Notes under the pieces: generated by a model
The model's input: the letters and a program-made list of their open reading frames with translations, nothing else
The model's database searches: none
What the model was told of the DNA's origin: nothing
Position numbers and translations under genes: made by a program
Shown here: in pieces, positions 12,182 to 26,200 of the stretch
How the letters are laid out: each line of letters begins with the position of its first letter
Position numbering within the stretch: the stretch's first letter is position 1
NCBI GenBank assembly: GCA_003640385.1
Contig: RCAB01000192.1
Span: 45,513-109,512 of the forward strand
Length of the DNA: 64,000 nt
Source of the DNA: Setaria digitata
Lineage: Eukaryota > Nematoda > Chromadorea > Rhabditida > Setariidae
Direction of reading: 5' to 3'

Positions 12182-14219
12182 TTTGACCCTGAAATCTCAA
12201 TATAGTGACAATGTATTAGGCCAAAAACTTAACCTAGAAACCGATCAAATAACAACATTTCATGAATGACGAGCATAACATAACTTCTTCACGTTTATAG
12301 CCTTGAATTAACTTCACGTCGTATGTGACACTTTGCTCATACGTTAGAAAATTTTTTACGTGGATTCGTCACACTCATGTTTTGTATGTATACATTGAAA
12401 AATTAACATTTTAAAAATAAAATTTTGAAATCTCTTTCTAGAGAACTAAGAATGTTAAGCGTCCACTGTTGTTTTTCCTTTCCTCCCTCACATACTAATT
12501 AAGACTTACTGAATTCATTAAATCTAAATACTCAAAACTCGAAAATTCATCATAGCAAACTAATCTTCCACTGAAAAAAGAGAAAAGGAAACTACTCAGA
12601 ACGAATCTGTCCCACCCTTTAGTATCTAAATACCACTCACGGCAAGCTGATCCTTTCATTCCTCTTCCATCACTTCGAAATGATCCAAATGTTGCTGAAA
12701 ATTATACTCATTTGCAAATCGCACATATGCCCCAATAAATTCCGAATTTATCAACTATCCTTCCCTTCATTCTTATCAATCTTTGTCACCAATTTGGCAC
12801 TAATCTTCCTTTATTATTTTCAATCTCTGACGACGTACTATTTCTATACGTTTCTGAATTTACAACACACTATTTTCCGTCTTCCTATTTCTTCTATCTC
12901 TCCATCAACGGTGTCATCCCTCATATCTTTGTAACTGCACCCAATTCATTCCACTCCATCACCATCTCTCTTCGTCTTTATTGATCTCTTTCGCCTATTC
13001 AATTCTACATTTTTGCTGAACTATCTTTCAGTCATTCTCTGATATAGCTTTTTCTTATGATTTTTCCTCGGTCTTTTATTATCTGTCTTCAACAATCTAT
13101 CTCTAAATTTCTATTTGTCTGAACATCTTATTTTAATTTACGACAGAAATACTTTTCACGCTTATTTTTCTATGTCTAGCTGCATCTCATCGATACACTT
13201 GTTCTTTCCTATATTTTCTTTCACCTTCAATTTTTTACTTTAATTCCTAATTGTCCAAATATATTTTCTTAATTCACATGACCTCAGGATATATGTCTGA
13301 ATTTCTTGAAATGCTGCAGCTGGCTGCGAAAAGCATCACTTTTGTCAAAGGATTTCCATTCATGACCAATAAAAGTTCCGTGTAAGCAATGAAACTGAAA
13401 TCTTCCCAACTGCCAAATTGAAATAGTTGAATTAATGAGTGCTTACTTCATTAAACATTTAGAGTTCACATCCCATGAAGTAATTGTGTAAAAGGAGGAA
13501 AAATTTGCGTAAATAAATGTGTAACACTCCTACTAGTCGCTAATCATGTTAGTTCGTCCATAAGACAAAGAAACGTCAACAGCGAACTCAACTCGAGTTA
13601 TTTGGGTGACCTGTCTTCTTGTGCCACTGCGCGACGAAGAAGCTAATTAGCTTACTAAAGGACTAAGTAATTAACCTCCTGGACAGAAGAAACAAACAGG
13701 AGCGGTGCGACAGTCACATAAGGAAGATGGACTAAACGGTGGAAGAGCTTAAAAGCACGGGCAATTACCAAATGGATGCAACTCATCATTGCTGACTCAA
13801 CGTGATCTAAACTGATTTAATCCACACCAGTCAAAGGAACACAACGAGAAACAGGTATAGTCGACCAGAGAAGGAGCGGAAGCAGTGCGGTTGTAGTAGT
13901 TGGACCTGTTGTAATTATTTTGCTTTCCCTTTCCAGGTTATTGTACTTGTTCTTTTATTAGTAACGAACTTCACTGATGAATGACAAATCTCCCCAACAA
14001 ATATGTCATTCAACATGATCCTTTCCCAAACGGAAAATTATTTACAGAAATTTTGCATATTATTTACGTTTTTCCTTCATTGCATTTCTACTTTCTATTA
14101 TGAATAGACAATAAACAATCACGTATATGTGCATTAGTTATTTACATATACGAATATATTTACACATGCATTTATTATATGTTAAAAAGATATAGTAAAA
14201 AGTAGTCTAAAAAAAAGAA
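12182..14219. other. Intergenic region between PTR gene 3' end and MRPL28 5' end
   Basis: Pyrimidine-rich AT sequence fills 12.4-13.3 kb. A block at about 13,540-13,920 is clearly richer in G+C than its surroundings and contains short open frames on the minus strand, including one with ATG at 13787-13789 that stays open for about 42 codons. No homology is recognised and no gene is called. Confidence 0.5.
12189..12194 (-). promoter_or_regulatory. Candidate SL trans-splice acceptor for MRPL28
   Basis: TTTCAG read on the minus strand lies just upstream of the ATG at 12179-12181. It is a typical nematode trans-splice position and makes the start codon choice secure. Confidence 0.6.
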
Positions 14220-17200
14220 TTAGATCATAGCTTCATGTTCGGATTCTGATTTCCTGATGTCATTACAACTTTTTCTGATTGTAATTCTTGGTGTATCATC
14301 TTTAAAACGCAGCGATAATAGAACTGGTACAAGTATTATACCGTGATAAATTCCTAACAATACTACAGTTACTGTTGCTTTCGCAAATGCTATTATGGAC
14401 TCGGTACCAGTCAAAAATACTGGCAACATTGTTAAGATTGTCGATATAGCAGCCTGGAAAAGACTTATTGAAAAAAAAAATGGAAGTGATTAGAAATCCA
14501 TATAAATAAATTATTTAAATTATGAGAAATAGTAAAAAAAATTGTGGGAAAAGTAATTTTAGATGACTAGAAATATTGTTTTTATTTTCTTAAACTAAAA
14601 AGTGAGAAATGAAATAAATGCTAGACAGGAGAATGAACATTGCGTTACAATTATGATTATTTTATGATTCAAAGAAAGAAAGTTTAATTGGTCATGGAAG
14701 CACGAATGAGACTTAGCTCCACAGCATTATGATAAATGCAAAATTTCCAAAATTTCTTTCGGGAATTCTGCAAAATCCTGCTTGATATTCGAATGGATGA
14801 AATTGGTTTTTTTTTGATTAAGATTGCCTATCAGTGAGTATGCTAATGGAATTTTCTAAAAGGCACAATTTTAGTATAAGTCATTGGTTTTTTCAGGTAA
14901 ATTATTTAATATATTAAAACATCAAATAAGATAAACCTGTGAAGTTGGTTGTCCAACTATACTGTATATACGAGTAAGTTTACGTACGCGCGGATCAGCG
15001 CATTTGTTAAAAATAGGTACTGAATCATCGTTATGATGATGATAATGATAACATGTGTGAGCCGTAAAGTCTACACTAAATCCGATAGAAATTATCACGA
15101 CGGACATCGTTACTGGATCCAAATCAAGGCCAAGTAAGCTAAGTGTTCCCATTAAACCTGCAGTTTTTAAGAAATTTTGAATGTCATATTATAAGTAATA
15201 TTAGCAAAGAATCATTGTATTATGAAAAAAGTTTAGATGTTTGATTAATGTAAAATGAATGATTTATAGTCTGCAACTAAGTTATGCAATAAAGTCTGAT
15301 AATATAAAATGATATAATAAGGAGCCGATAGGATGATATGATTAATAATAATAAGTTCTGAGGAAACCTATAATCGTGATGTGATATTTGTTGGTAGTAT
15401 GACACAATATAAGTTTAATGTAATGTGATGTGATATCCTTGATGTGATGCTTATCATTATAATACGATTATAATTTGTAACAGTGGCATAATGAATGATT
15501 TCCAATCATGAAATGATAATATAATTAGAACCATGATAAGCTATGATAATATAATTAGAACCATGATAAGCTATAATAATATAATTAGAACCATGATAAG
15601 CTCTTAACACATAATTATTGCAATATTCACTGGGAATTGAAAGTAATAGAAGCTAACAGTAAAAGATGGAAAAAATTGCAAATGATGCAACAATTGTCGA
15701 TGCTAAATTCGATATAAATATGAAGCAAACGAGCGTAATGGAAACGATCGTAATAAATACTGCCTTCATCAAATCATACTAAAAACATTTACTTTGTTTA
15801 CTTTACAAAATTTGATATAATTTGGCATCACGAAGTTTTCCAATTAATTAATTAGAAACTGAGTAGATTGGTAATATCAGTGCAAGAACTTGAACAATTA
15901 TCAAAAAATTGTGGTGAAGAGAAAGTGTCTTTTTGCTCATGCCGTTTATACAATTTTATGGAAATCTTTAAAAGAATTGGTATTGATATGATTAATTATT
16001 GGTCTGAAACTAAGATTAATCCTTTCAATCAATTCATCTTTCGATTGAATTTGATAAGTCGATTGGATGATAATGATCAATTTTTTTTCTTTAAATGAGA
16101 AGCTGAAGTAAACATGATCTTTGATGGAAATGTATGAAAATCATCGTTTTATTACAACGAAGCTTATGCTAATGATATTGATAACTTATCATTGAAAACT
16201 TTTAGTTATGTTCGTTTACGCAATGATAAGTAATATCATTTCTATCATCTCTACCATTACTTATTAGTGCTCCATTACATTTAATTGAATCCATCAAAAA
16301 ATAGAAAATCACAAGAAAAAGTTTTTCTCATGGAATTTTTATGAATTTAGAAATTAAATATCCGGCTAAAATGTACGAAAAATTTAAATAATTTAAAATT
16401 TCAATTTTTGCGGAATTTTTTTCAAATTATGCACTCTTTCATTAAATTTTGTTCGTTCGCAAGAAATATAGCATTAAAAAGAAATGATGTTTTCACCTTT
16501 ACACTGGCAATTAAATCGAAAATTGTACCATCATAATCAAACATTGTTATATTAAACTGTGGATTTCGGTCCAAAACAGATCGAATTGAATCTAAAGCTG
16601 ATTGATTTCTTTCAGTTCAAGAATTAAAATATGCACAGGATGATTTATCCAAATCCATTCTTTCAAATAATAAAATTAAAATAATAATACGAATTTCTCA
16701 CAATGACAACATGCTAATTGTCACAAATGAATTTCAGTTTTCAAAAAAAAAAAATTCATTTTAATAACCATAAATGGTGCGAAAATGTCAAACTTTTACT
16801 GGACAACATATTACGGAAAGGGAAAAAAATATCCTTTCTTCTATATGGGACTAAAATATCATCCTTATTTAATTTTACACTAAGCACATTTAATTTTGAA
16901 AACTTTTATAACTTTCATTTTTTTTTTCTTATTTTTTTTTTTTTTTTTGCAATAAAGCTTTAATATAATGAAACAAACATGTCAAATCAGCACGTCGAGT
17001 CCATCCTTCACTTCCAGATAATATAATAGCAAATAAAAAACTATCAATTTCAACTGAACTACTGAAAATGGTGCAAATTAATGAATAATTAAAATTTCAA
17101 AACTAAAATATGAAAAGTTTTTATCGGTTTTTTTCTAAATTATGCATCCGTTCATTAAATTTTTTTTTTTAAAAAATAGCGTAAAAAAAAAACAATTCAT

Positions 17201-20200
17201 GACAAGATATGAGAGTAATCATTTGATAAACAATGATATACTGATATTACATAAAATATCAGCAGGAATTTATACATTTTTAAATCCCGTCCGATACTAT
17301 GTGAAATCATATGAACATGATGGATTTTGTTTTAAATTAAATTCTAAGATGGCAAGAAAAAATTTAAAGTAATCAGTTGCAAGAACAGTTTTAGTAATTT
17401 GAACTAGGCTAATGAGACTGTAAATTTTTTATTGCTAAGGCAGTGTTTTGGCTTTCTTGTTTTTTCTCTTCATTATGAAGTAAATTAGCAATATAGTAAA
17501 TAATGTGATAATAAAGACTGGAAAATATACCTGTTTGCAAAATGATAATTAATGATATGCTTATCAGCCATGAATCTACTGGAAACAAAGTCGGGTATAT
17601 ATTCATAAGTAAAATTAGCATCAGCATCATAAGCAATTCCATTTCTCTTTTTGAAATACTGGAAGAAAAAGTATGCATAATTAGTTAGCAAATATTTAAT
17701 TATTGTTTGAAATCATTAGTTAGGCAATAATATATTTATTAATCATTAATATCAAGTACAGTGAAAAGGTACTGATATCATAGAAAATTATCAAATTATT
17801 ACATCGAAATAATCATTCATCCAAATTAAGGTGAAATTTTTTCCACGTGACATTGGGAGATTTTCGATTTCTTCAATTATTTGCATAAAATGAGCCAGTT
17901 CTGTACTATTTGAGATGTTTGGTGGATTATTGACGATAAAAGTAACAGGTGCATACTGGAAATTAAAATATTAAAAAAAAAACAAATAGACTTGTTAGAT
18001 TTTTTTTTTATATTTAGTCCATTCTCTCCACATTTAAATACTATTTCATTGTATAGATTCTTTTTTTTTTTTCTATTTTAGCATTTCTTTTTTTTTTAAA
18101 AGAAAAAGTTTTCACCTCACTATAGATACGATCAGCAATTTCTACGCATTTAATTAATTTCGAATCTGATGAGAATGTTTTGCTGGGATCAAAATTTGCT
18201 TCCATATTTACAACACCAATAGTGGATATAATGTAGAAGATTATTTGAAACACAATAATAATTACGACGCCAATTTTTGAAGTAATTATTTGAGCTAATA
18301 AAGTCCAGCTTTGTGATAAATCGCTAAAATGTGATATTAAATTTGAAACAAAAATAAGCTACTTGAAAAGGAAAACTTTGCTTTTTTTTTGCAAATTTTT
18401 TAATTAGTAAGGAATTGAAAAAAAAAAAAAAAAGAGAGGAAACTGTATTACAAATATTTTTTTTTTTTTGTAAATGAATGAAAGATTGAATGAGTAAGAA
18501 TTTGTACGATATAACTGAAGCACAATTTTGTGAAACGAAAAGTATGTTGAAATTATTTCTTTTTCTTTATTTTAATATCAGTACAATTTTGCTTTAGTAT
18601 GAGTTGAGTAATTCATGGTTTAAAAAAAGCGAGAAGAGAGTTTTAAGACAATGACGATTTGAAAGTAAACGTTTTTTTTTTTTTGGAAAGAAAATTTTTT
18701 AGAACGCAAAAAAAATTGAATGTTAGGCGTGAAATGTGAAACGAACCGTAAAGATTCTTTTTTGATGATAACATTATCATTATCAAGATGTGCTGCAATG
18801 GCAAGTGTTGGCGCAAAAATAGTTAGTTCAAGAATATAATCCATGCCAACTGCTATAAACATACACAAGCAAAATGAACTCAGCTGAAAAATACTTTCAA
18901 ATTTTATTAAATAAACAATAAAAAGAATATTCTAACAATTACTTACGATTTGTTGAAATTTCTCATTTGTTTAGCAAATGAAATTAAATGCTGAACAAAT
19001 AAATTTCGTTTTTAACATTCATTTCAATTGATCTGTGCAACAAATGGAATAGTTAATGATTTTATTTGTGATAGTAGTTTTAATTTGTTCAGTAATTTTC
19101 ATATATTTAAGTTACTAATTGCAGTGGCATTCGTCTCTCTTTTCTCTTTCTCAAATTGCTTTTTTAAATTAAAAGAAATAATTACCATAGGTGGTGCTGT
19201 TGTTGAACTGATACCAAAGGCAAGCATATTTGTAATTGAAGTAATCGTTATACTTGGACCCACTGCAGCAAAAGTTTTACCTAAACGTTCTGGCACATCG
19301 AGAACTGAGATGTGTCTTTTCCAAGAGTGAATTAAAAGGAATGCATCATCAACACCTGAGCCAATTAAAATTATCACATCAAATCCAGTATTAAATGGAA
19401 ATTAACAAATTTTAACTGCTATAATGATAAGTGATTTTGTTGTTGATAAGTTGGACTTTTCTTTCCATCGTGATATTTTTTGATTACTTTACAATATTTC
19501 CAGTAATGATATCAATAATTTTCAGATAATTTGCATCATATCATAATTTAACTCTACAATTATCATGTTATAGGATACAAAGAAAAGAAAAAATCATGAT
19601 AAAAGAAAAGCTAAATGGAAAAAGGATGAGTTTTGCTTTTTTCCTTCTGTTTACGTTCTTTCATTTTTTTTTTTTTTTCAATTCTTATTTTATAAAAACT
19701 GAAAATATCACTGTATTTACCTAAAATATCTCTTTTGAAGTACAGAATACTTCAGAGTTTTGAAGTATAAAAAATAATAAATAACTTAGTAACAATAACA
19801 ATTAATTTATTACCAATTCCTAACATTAGTAATGGTATGAGACCCATCATTGATGTGATAGAAAAATTGAACCATTCCATTATTCCAAATGAAACAGTTG
19901 TTGCTAATAGAGGTGATGTTATTGCTGTTAATACAAGCAAAATCTAAAATTTTTCAGTGGAACCAATAAATACTTGAAAATTTAAAAATAAATATTTGCA
20001 AACAATATATATAAAATTTAAAAATTTGGTCGGTAAATAATTACAAACAATAACTAATTGATAAAAATGTTATCATTCATGTATTTAAGCTGATTTAATA
20101 CACTAGGAAATAATAAGACAATGTGTCTTTCAATTAATTTGGTATTTTATCTCAATTAAGTGTCTTCTAACTGAATTTCTTTAATATTCCATTTCAATTA

Positions 20201-23200
20201 AGTCCTCTATTAAGTGTATTTTAGCTGAATTCCTTTAATATTCCATTTCAATTAAGTCCTCTATTAAGTGTATTCTAACTGAATTTCTTTAATATTCCAT
20301 TTCAATTAAGTCCTCTATTAAGTGTATTCTAGCTGAATTCCTTTAATATTCCATTTCAATTAAGTGCTTTCTAGTTGAATCATTTCAGTCAGTGGTGGTT
20401 TTAATCATGCAATACTACAAAATTTGTTCATTTAGTCTCTGTTTGACTGAAATTTTCTTTCCAAAACGAAAACATCCTATTTGTTTGATGAACAATATTG
20501 CATGGATAAAATTCTTTTTTAAAATCACAACATATATATAACTTAGCCTACATACATCAATTTTTTAGAAAAATTTTACCAACGACATATTTTAACATTA
20601 ATTAAGATGAAAGCTTTTTTTAATTACGGCATAATTTTACCTGACTTTTAAATGTGAACATTCGCGAAGTATTCATTATATAAATAACCATAAACATTGC
20701 ACCAATCCCAAATAGTTTTAATGATCGAAGATTTGCTCTTTCCATTTCAGCATTAGCAACCTGAAATTCTAAAAATAATAATCAAAAAAAAAAAATTTCT
20801 TTTGATTTCAAATTTCATTTAATTATCCGCTATTCAAACCATGAACGATTTCACTGTTTCAATGTTAAATTAGTTGTTCGAATTTTGCTCCTTTTTTTCT
20901 TGTAATATTTTGCTTTTAAATTTCAATTAGCAATAGCTATTTACTACCAAACAAATTAATCAGAGTGTTAATTCTGAAATTCTTCTGCTTACAGTGCAAA
21001 TTTAGTAATCTTTGTTAGCATTTTCCGCTCTATCATTACTTGTATTTAACTTTTCCATTGCACACTTCTGCTTCGCTTCGTTAATCCTTTCCAATATACT
21101 GAGATTTTTGAATGGATGAAAACTATTTAAGTATTTAAAGAAGCCTTGAAGAGTATTGAGGTATGAGAGTAATCTTTAATTATAATTGCGACAATTATAT
21201 ACCCACCTGGTCGCTGTAAACGTAAAAAATGAATAAATCTGAGTAATTTTCTTTTAAGCTTAATTCATGCAACCCAAGTTGCCACTGACGTAAACGATAC
21301 TTTTGCTTAAATCCATGAGCTTGTAGCATATAAAATAATGAAATTACAGAAGCAGATTCTATTTCAGTTGGTAATTTCTGAAATTTAAAAAAAAAAAAAA
21401 AATCCAAACAAAAAAAAAGAAAGCAAAGTGGAATTAGATTTCAAAACTTTTCTGATTACAAAATTTCAAATTGGCAATAATATCAATTTCAATTTTCACA
21501 TAATTCTTTTAATTTTTCCCTTTTTATACTTCTTGGCTTGTTTCTTTTTTTCAATTTAATGAGATGATAACCTTTTGACATTTTGAAAAATTGAAATAAT
21601 TTCGTTTTTTTCTCCTTTTTTTTTCAAATATCGTTTTTGCTAATTTTCCATAGACAGTAAAGAAAAAGAACCTTTTCTACATAGTTGTCAATAAGTTTGA
21701 CACCAAAAAAATGTGACGATATGGCGATATCTTGTCCAAAAATTTGTGAATGAGGATATGTTAACACAATTGAATCATCTGATCCGTTATGGAGAAGTTT
21801 TAGATCATAACCTAACTAAAATAACAGCAGCTTAATCAATTAGCTAATTAGTTTAGTGATTTTTTCCAGCTTTTCTTCAAATCAAGCTCTTTACAAAATG
21901 AGCCAAAAAGTACCTAAATATTTACAAAAATGGTAAGAAATACTATCCGTGGAGAGGACGCTTAAATAACGCTAAAATAAAATAAAATAGAATGACAATT
22001 GTCTCTATGCATTTTGCACTTAATAGAAACTTTCTCCACTTATCATATTAGTTTGCAAGTATTTGCTTTAACATAATGCATAATAAAGTAGGAGGAAGAG
22101 AAAATTATTCTTCAAATGACAAATATACTTTAAAAGCTTCCAAAAAGTAATTCAGATTTCCGCCAGGTATATAGAATTCTTTAAATTTGATTGTATTCTC
22201 GACATCTGGAATTTCGAATGACTGTACAATCGTTTCAAGTCGTTCTATCTGAAAAAAAAGATTACCGATGCTTAGGATAGTTATTTTCGTTCATATAAAA
22301 TCATTGAAAATTATCTGATACTATTTTTGAGCATTGACACATGAATGAAAACAACTTGATAATTATAGATGAAAATTTAGGTGCGGGAATAGTTATTTTA
22401 ATAATAAGAACATCTGATGGTAATAAATGGTAAGAATTTGAGATTATCAATTTACTGTGTTTAAAAATAACATGATTATAAATTTAATTTAATGCTTTGT
22501 ACAATTTTTTATCCTTAATAATAAAGTTTTTAACCAACCTTAGGCCTATCAAGACAAGAAAAAGGGTAAAATAATAACCAGTTGCAGTTATTGTATATAA
22601 CCAAAATACTAATTAAACTAATTAACTTCATTTTAGAAACTGTGCTTGAAAACGCTTCTCAAAAATGCGAAATAGAAATCATTTTGTTGGGCTTTATTGC
22701 AGAAAACTACAAATATTTGCTCCTATATTTAAATAAATAACTATAAACTTGTGTATTTTAAAATTTCAAATTATATTTTATTTCTTTTTTATGATTTTTT
22801 TTTTCATTTAAAATTGATTTGGAGAAAAGTCACTGTCTGGAAGTTCCACAACACCAAATTTCCATCTTGGTTCGATTTTAAGCAAAATATTTCAGATGAG
22901 GAGAAGAAGAAAATGAAAAATGTTTCTTGCCTTCTGCCTTCTTTTTTTTTTTTTTGCATTTTTTTATTTAAATATAGCCTTGAATTTTAGTGGTGAATAT
23001 TAGCTTCTCATCATTTGTACTGCCGCAAAGGTAACTCAGCGAAATCTCACTACGAATTTAACAAATTCAAAAACGATGCAGATGAACTTAGCGAAATTAC
23101 ATTTAAACAAAACAGGAGTCATGGAGCAATTGTTTCAAGGAAAAGAAAAGTTTTTGCTCAATTTTTAAAATGAAGGTGAAAAAAAATATATGCATGAAAA

Positions 23201-26200
23201 AAAGACAAAAGAAAGAGGAAAAAGTGCGAAAGAACCGTAATTGTGACTTATTTCTACAACTTTGTCAAGCTTAATTCATAGTTAAAATATTTTGAAAAGT
23301 TTCAAAAAAAAAAGAAAATTTATAATATAAGAAACCATTGAAATAATAGCATTTTTTTTCGATGCAAATTTAATTAATTTTTTTTTTTTGAAAATATTTC
23401 AGAGAATTACTTTATCATTTCAAGCAATTGAGATATCATAACATTCGTGCATTATTTAATACTGCTTTCTGCTGGTGACACAAATTTGATTAAAGATAAA
23501 AAAAGAAAGAATTCGCTGTGATTGTTGAGAATAAAAAGTGCTAATGACGTTAAAACAAAAAAATTGAGGTGAATTCTTCGTCTTTTCTTAAGCACTAATT
23601 AGTTTTTTATAACAATCATTCATCGATTGTTGACATTTCTATTTTGTCTGGAAATAACTCTCATGACTATCATGACTGGATCAGTTTCGGTTGATGTCGA
23701 AAAGATTGTAACGTTGAAACTAGAAGGAAATATCTGCTTCAGTTACTGTTGATAAGCATTTCATGATAAATCAAGATCAAGATCGACGGTATCCGTTCTA
23801 CGATCGGTCGCTATAGTCGTTCTAGAAAGATCAGTTTCGACATTCATGCTCATTACGATTTGATCATTATGCTTTCCAGTTTTCAAGATTTTCATTTCTT
23901 TGACGAATTTCTTGATTTATCACTGCTGTTCTATAATGCTTCATTCAGCAATGATTGTTTCCCTATTATTTATCACAAATCAATACCGTAAATCAGCTCA
24001 TTTTGTTCATCATATTTTGCTTCGTTTTCTTGTCACGACATCTAAATTTATTATCTGAGTACGAGTATTCATTGCCTCTTGATGAAACCAAGAGATAATT
24101 AATAAACTGACAAATAATTAATAAAGAAAAACATCAAATTAGCGTCCCTTTTTAAGATAAAAGATTAACAAAAATATTACTGTTCAAATAAACAAAAAAA
24201 AAAAAAATTACTACAATTTTTCCTGAGATGTAAGACGATGTTTTAAATGCTATATTATTAGCGCTAATGATAAGAATAATGGTACTATTGTAATGATTCT
24301 GCTTAATTGTTTAATTCAGCTGCTTTTCATACACTCTTTAATTTCTAATTCGATTTAAAAGTTTCAAATTAATTACGCGCAGTGGCTTCTTTGTTATCAC
24401 TGAAAAAAAGACAAAAATTTGGTTTTGCAAAGTAATATATTACCAGGGAAACCTAACTGATATCACTCGTCAGTTATCAAAGCAAATTAATTAGGTACTA
24501 AATGGATATGTCGTAATATTAAGTTATTAGCTTAATGGTATTAAATAGTTGAGTATTTAAAAGAGCAGTTTACATTATATATTATATTCAATTATATTAT
24601 AGTCAGTTATGTTCAGGTTCCGTAATATGATAATTAATTCAGCAAAACACATTTAAATATTTTAATCTTGAAGTGGTAAAAGTTTGCATAATCAAATGAT
24701 AGCAATAAATAATCATTAATTATTAATTAGCAACAAAAATTAGTGAATGAGAAAATAAGAAATATGTTAATAAAAGTTTACTTTTAGTGCTTTTTTCAAT
24801 GAATGATGGTAATTATTAGTTCAAACTAAAATAAGGAATAAATAATGGAAATGCAAAATTGAACTGTAAATGAATATTTTATCGATTGTTGAATAAGAAT
24901 AATTAAATACTTAATTTACAGAAGAAAAAGATCCTAAACTTACGTCATCGCAAAGTTGAGGTGTAATTTTGAGAGTCGTATGATTGGCTTTTGGTATAAT
25001 CAGCAAGGCCATAATTTCAAAATCTTTCCATGAAATGTTGTAAAAACTGGTAAAGGTCTGAAAAAGAAGTCAGTAAACACTGATAAACTTTTTTCTAGTT
25101 TTAATTTGTCCAAAATAGCCATGAATTAGATTAATTCCTCTATTCTGTCGGTTGAGATTTTGAAACAGAGGATTCGTATAGAATTAGCAAATATTTGTTA
25201 AAAAATTTTTATTCAATTTTTTTTTTTTTTTTTTTTAGAAATAACCAAAAACAGAATTTTCAACTTCATTATAATATAACAGTATTGTTAAGAATAATGA
25301 ATGTAATAATAATTATCAGTAAGTTATTACTACTGGCCATTAATTGTTTCCTACAAAAATTAATATTAGACGATTGATAGGATGTATTTTATTATCATCT
25401 TTTTACAGATATTATTAACGTTCACTGAAATAAATAAGCTCATCTATATTTTTTGAAAAAAGAAACGGAAAAGTATGTGGGAAATAACCGGGAAGTAAAA
25501 ATTGAGAAAAAACACACACATTTTCAACATTTAATTGTAGCATTCACTGAAAAAGAAGCTTTTTTTAATTTAACTTTTTCTTGTTGGAAAAGACGGAATC
25601 CATTTAAGAAAAAAAAGGAAAAAAATTATTTGTTATTTTAATATGTGAAAATTCAAGTTCATAAAATTGGCTTCAAAATGATTTATATAGCGATAATTTT
25701 CAGGGTTGATGTGTGCACAATTTAAGTTCTTATCCATTCAAATTTAATCAATCAATTTAAATTATTTGCTAGCATCATAAGTTATTTTTTAGTTTTATCA
25801 GTATCATACTTAATCAAACTATTCAATACTTATTGTTTCATGTTTAATTAACTCAAATAATAGCAACAATTAATGAATAAATGCAAAAATAAGTGATAAA
25901 GTTGACAAGAAAATCTCTTTTCATTAATGCTGTTATGGATAGACAAGATATACTTCGTTTGATTGCCCAATGAAGAAGTATCAACGATATTTCATGATTA
26001 GGAGATTCATAACTGAAAAAGATGGACTAAAAATAAAAATTACAACACTGATAATTAATAATAATATCAATAATAATAATCAATAATAAAAACAATAAAT
26101 AGTAATAAATAATAACAAATAATAATAAAAAATGATAAATAATGGCAGTTCCAAGTGGCCTTTAATAAGAGTTGCAATTAAATTATCTTTTAATATAGTA

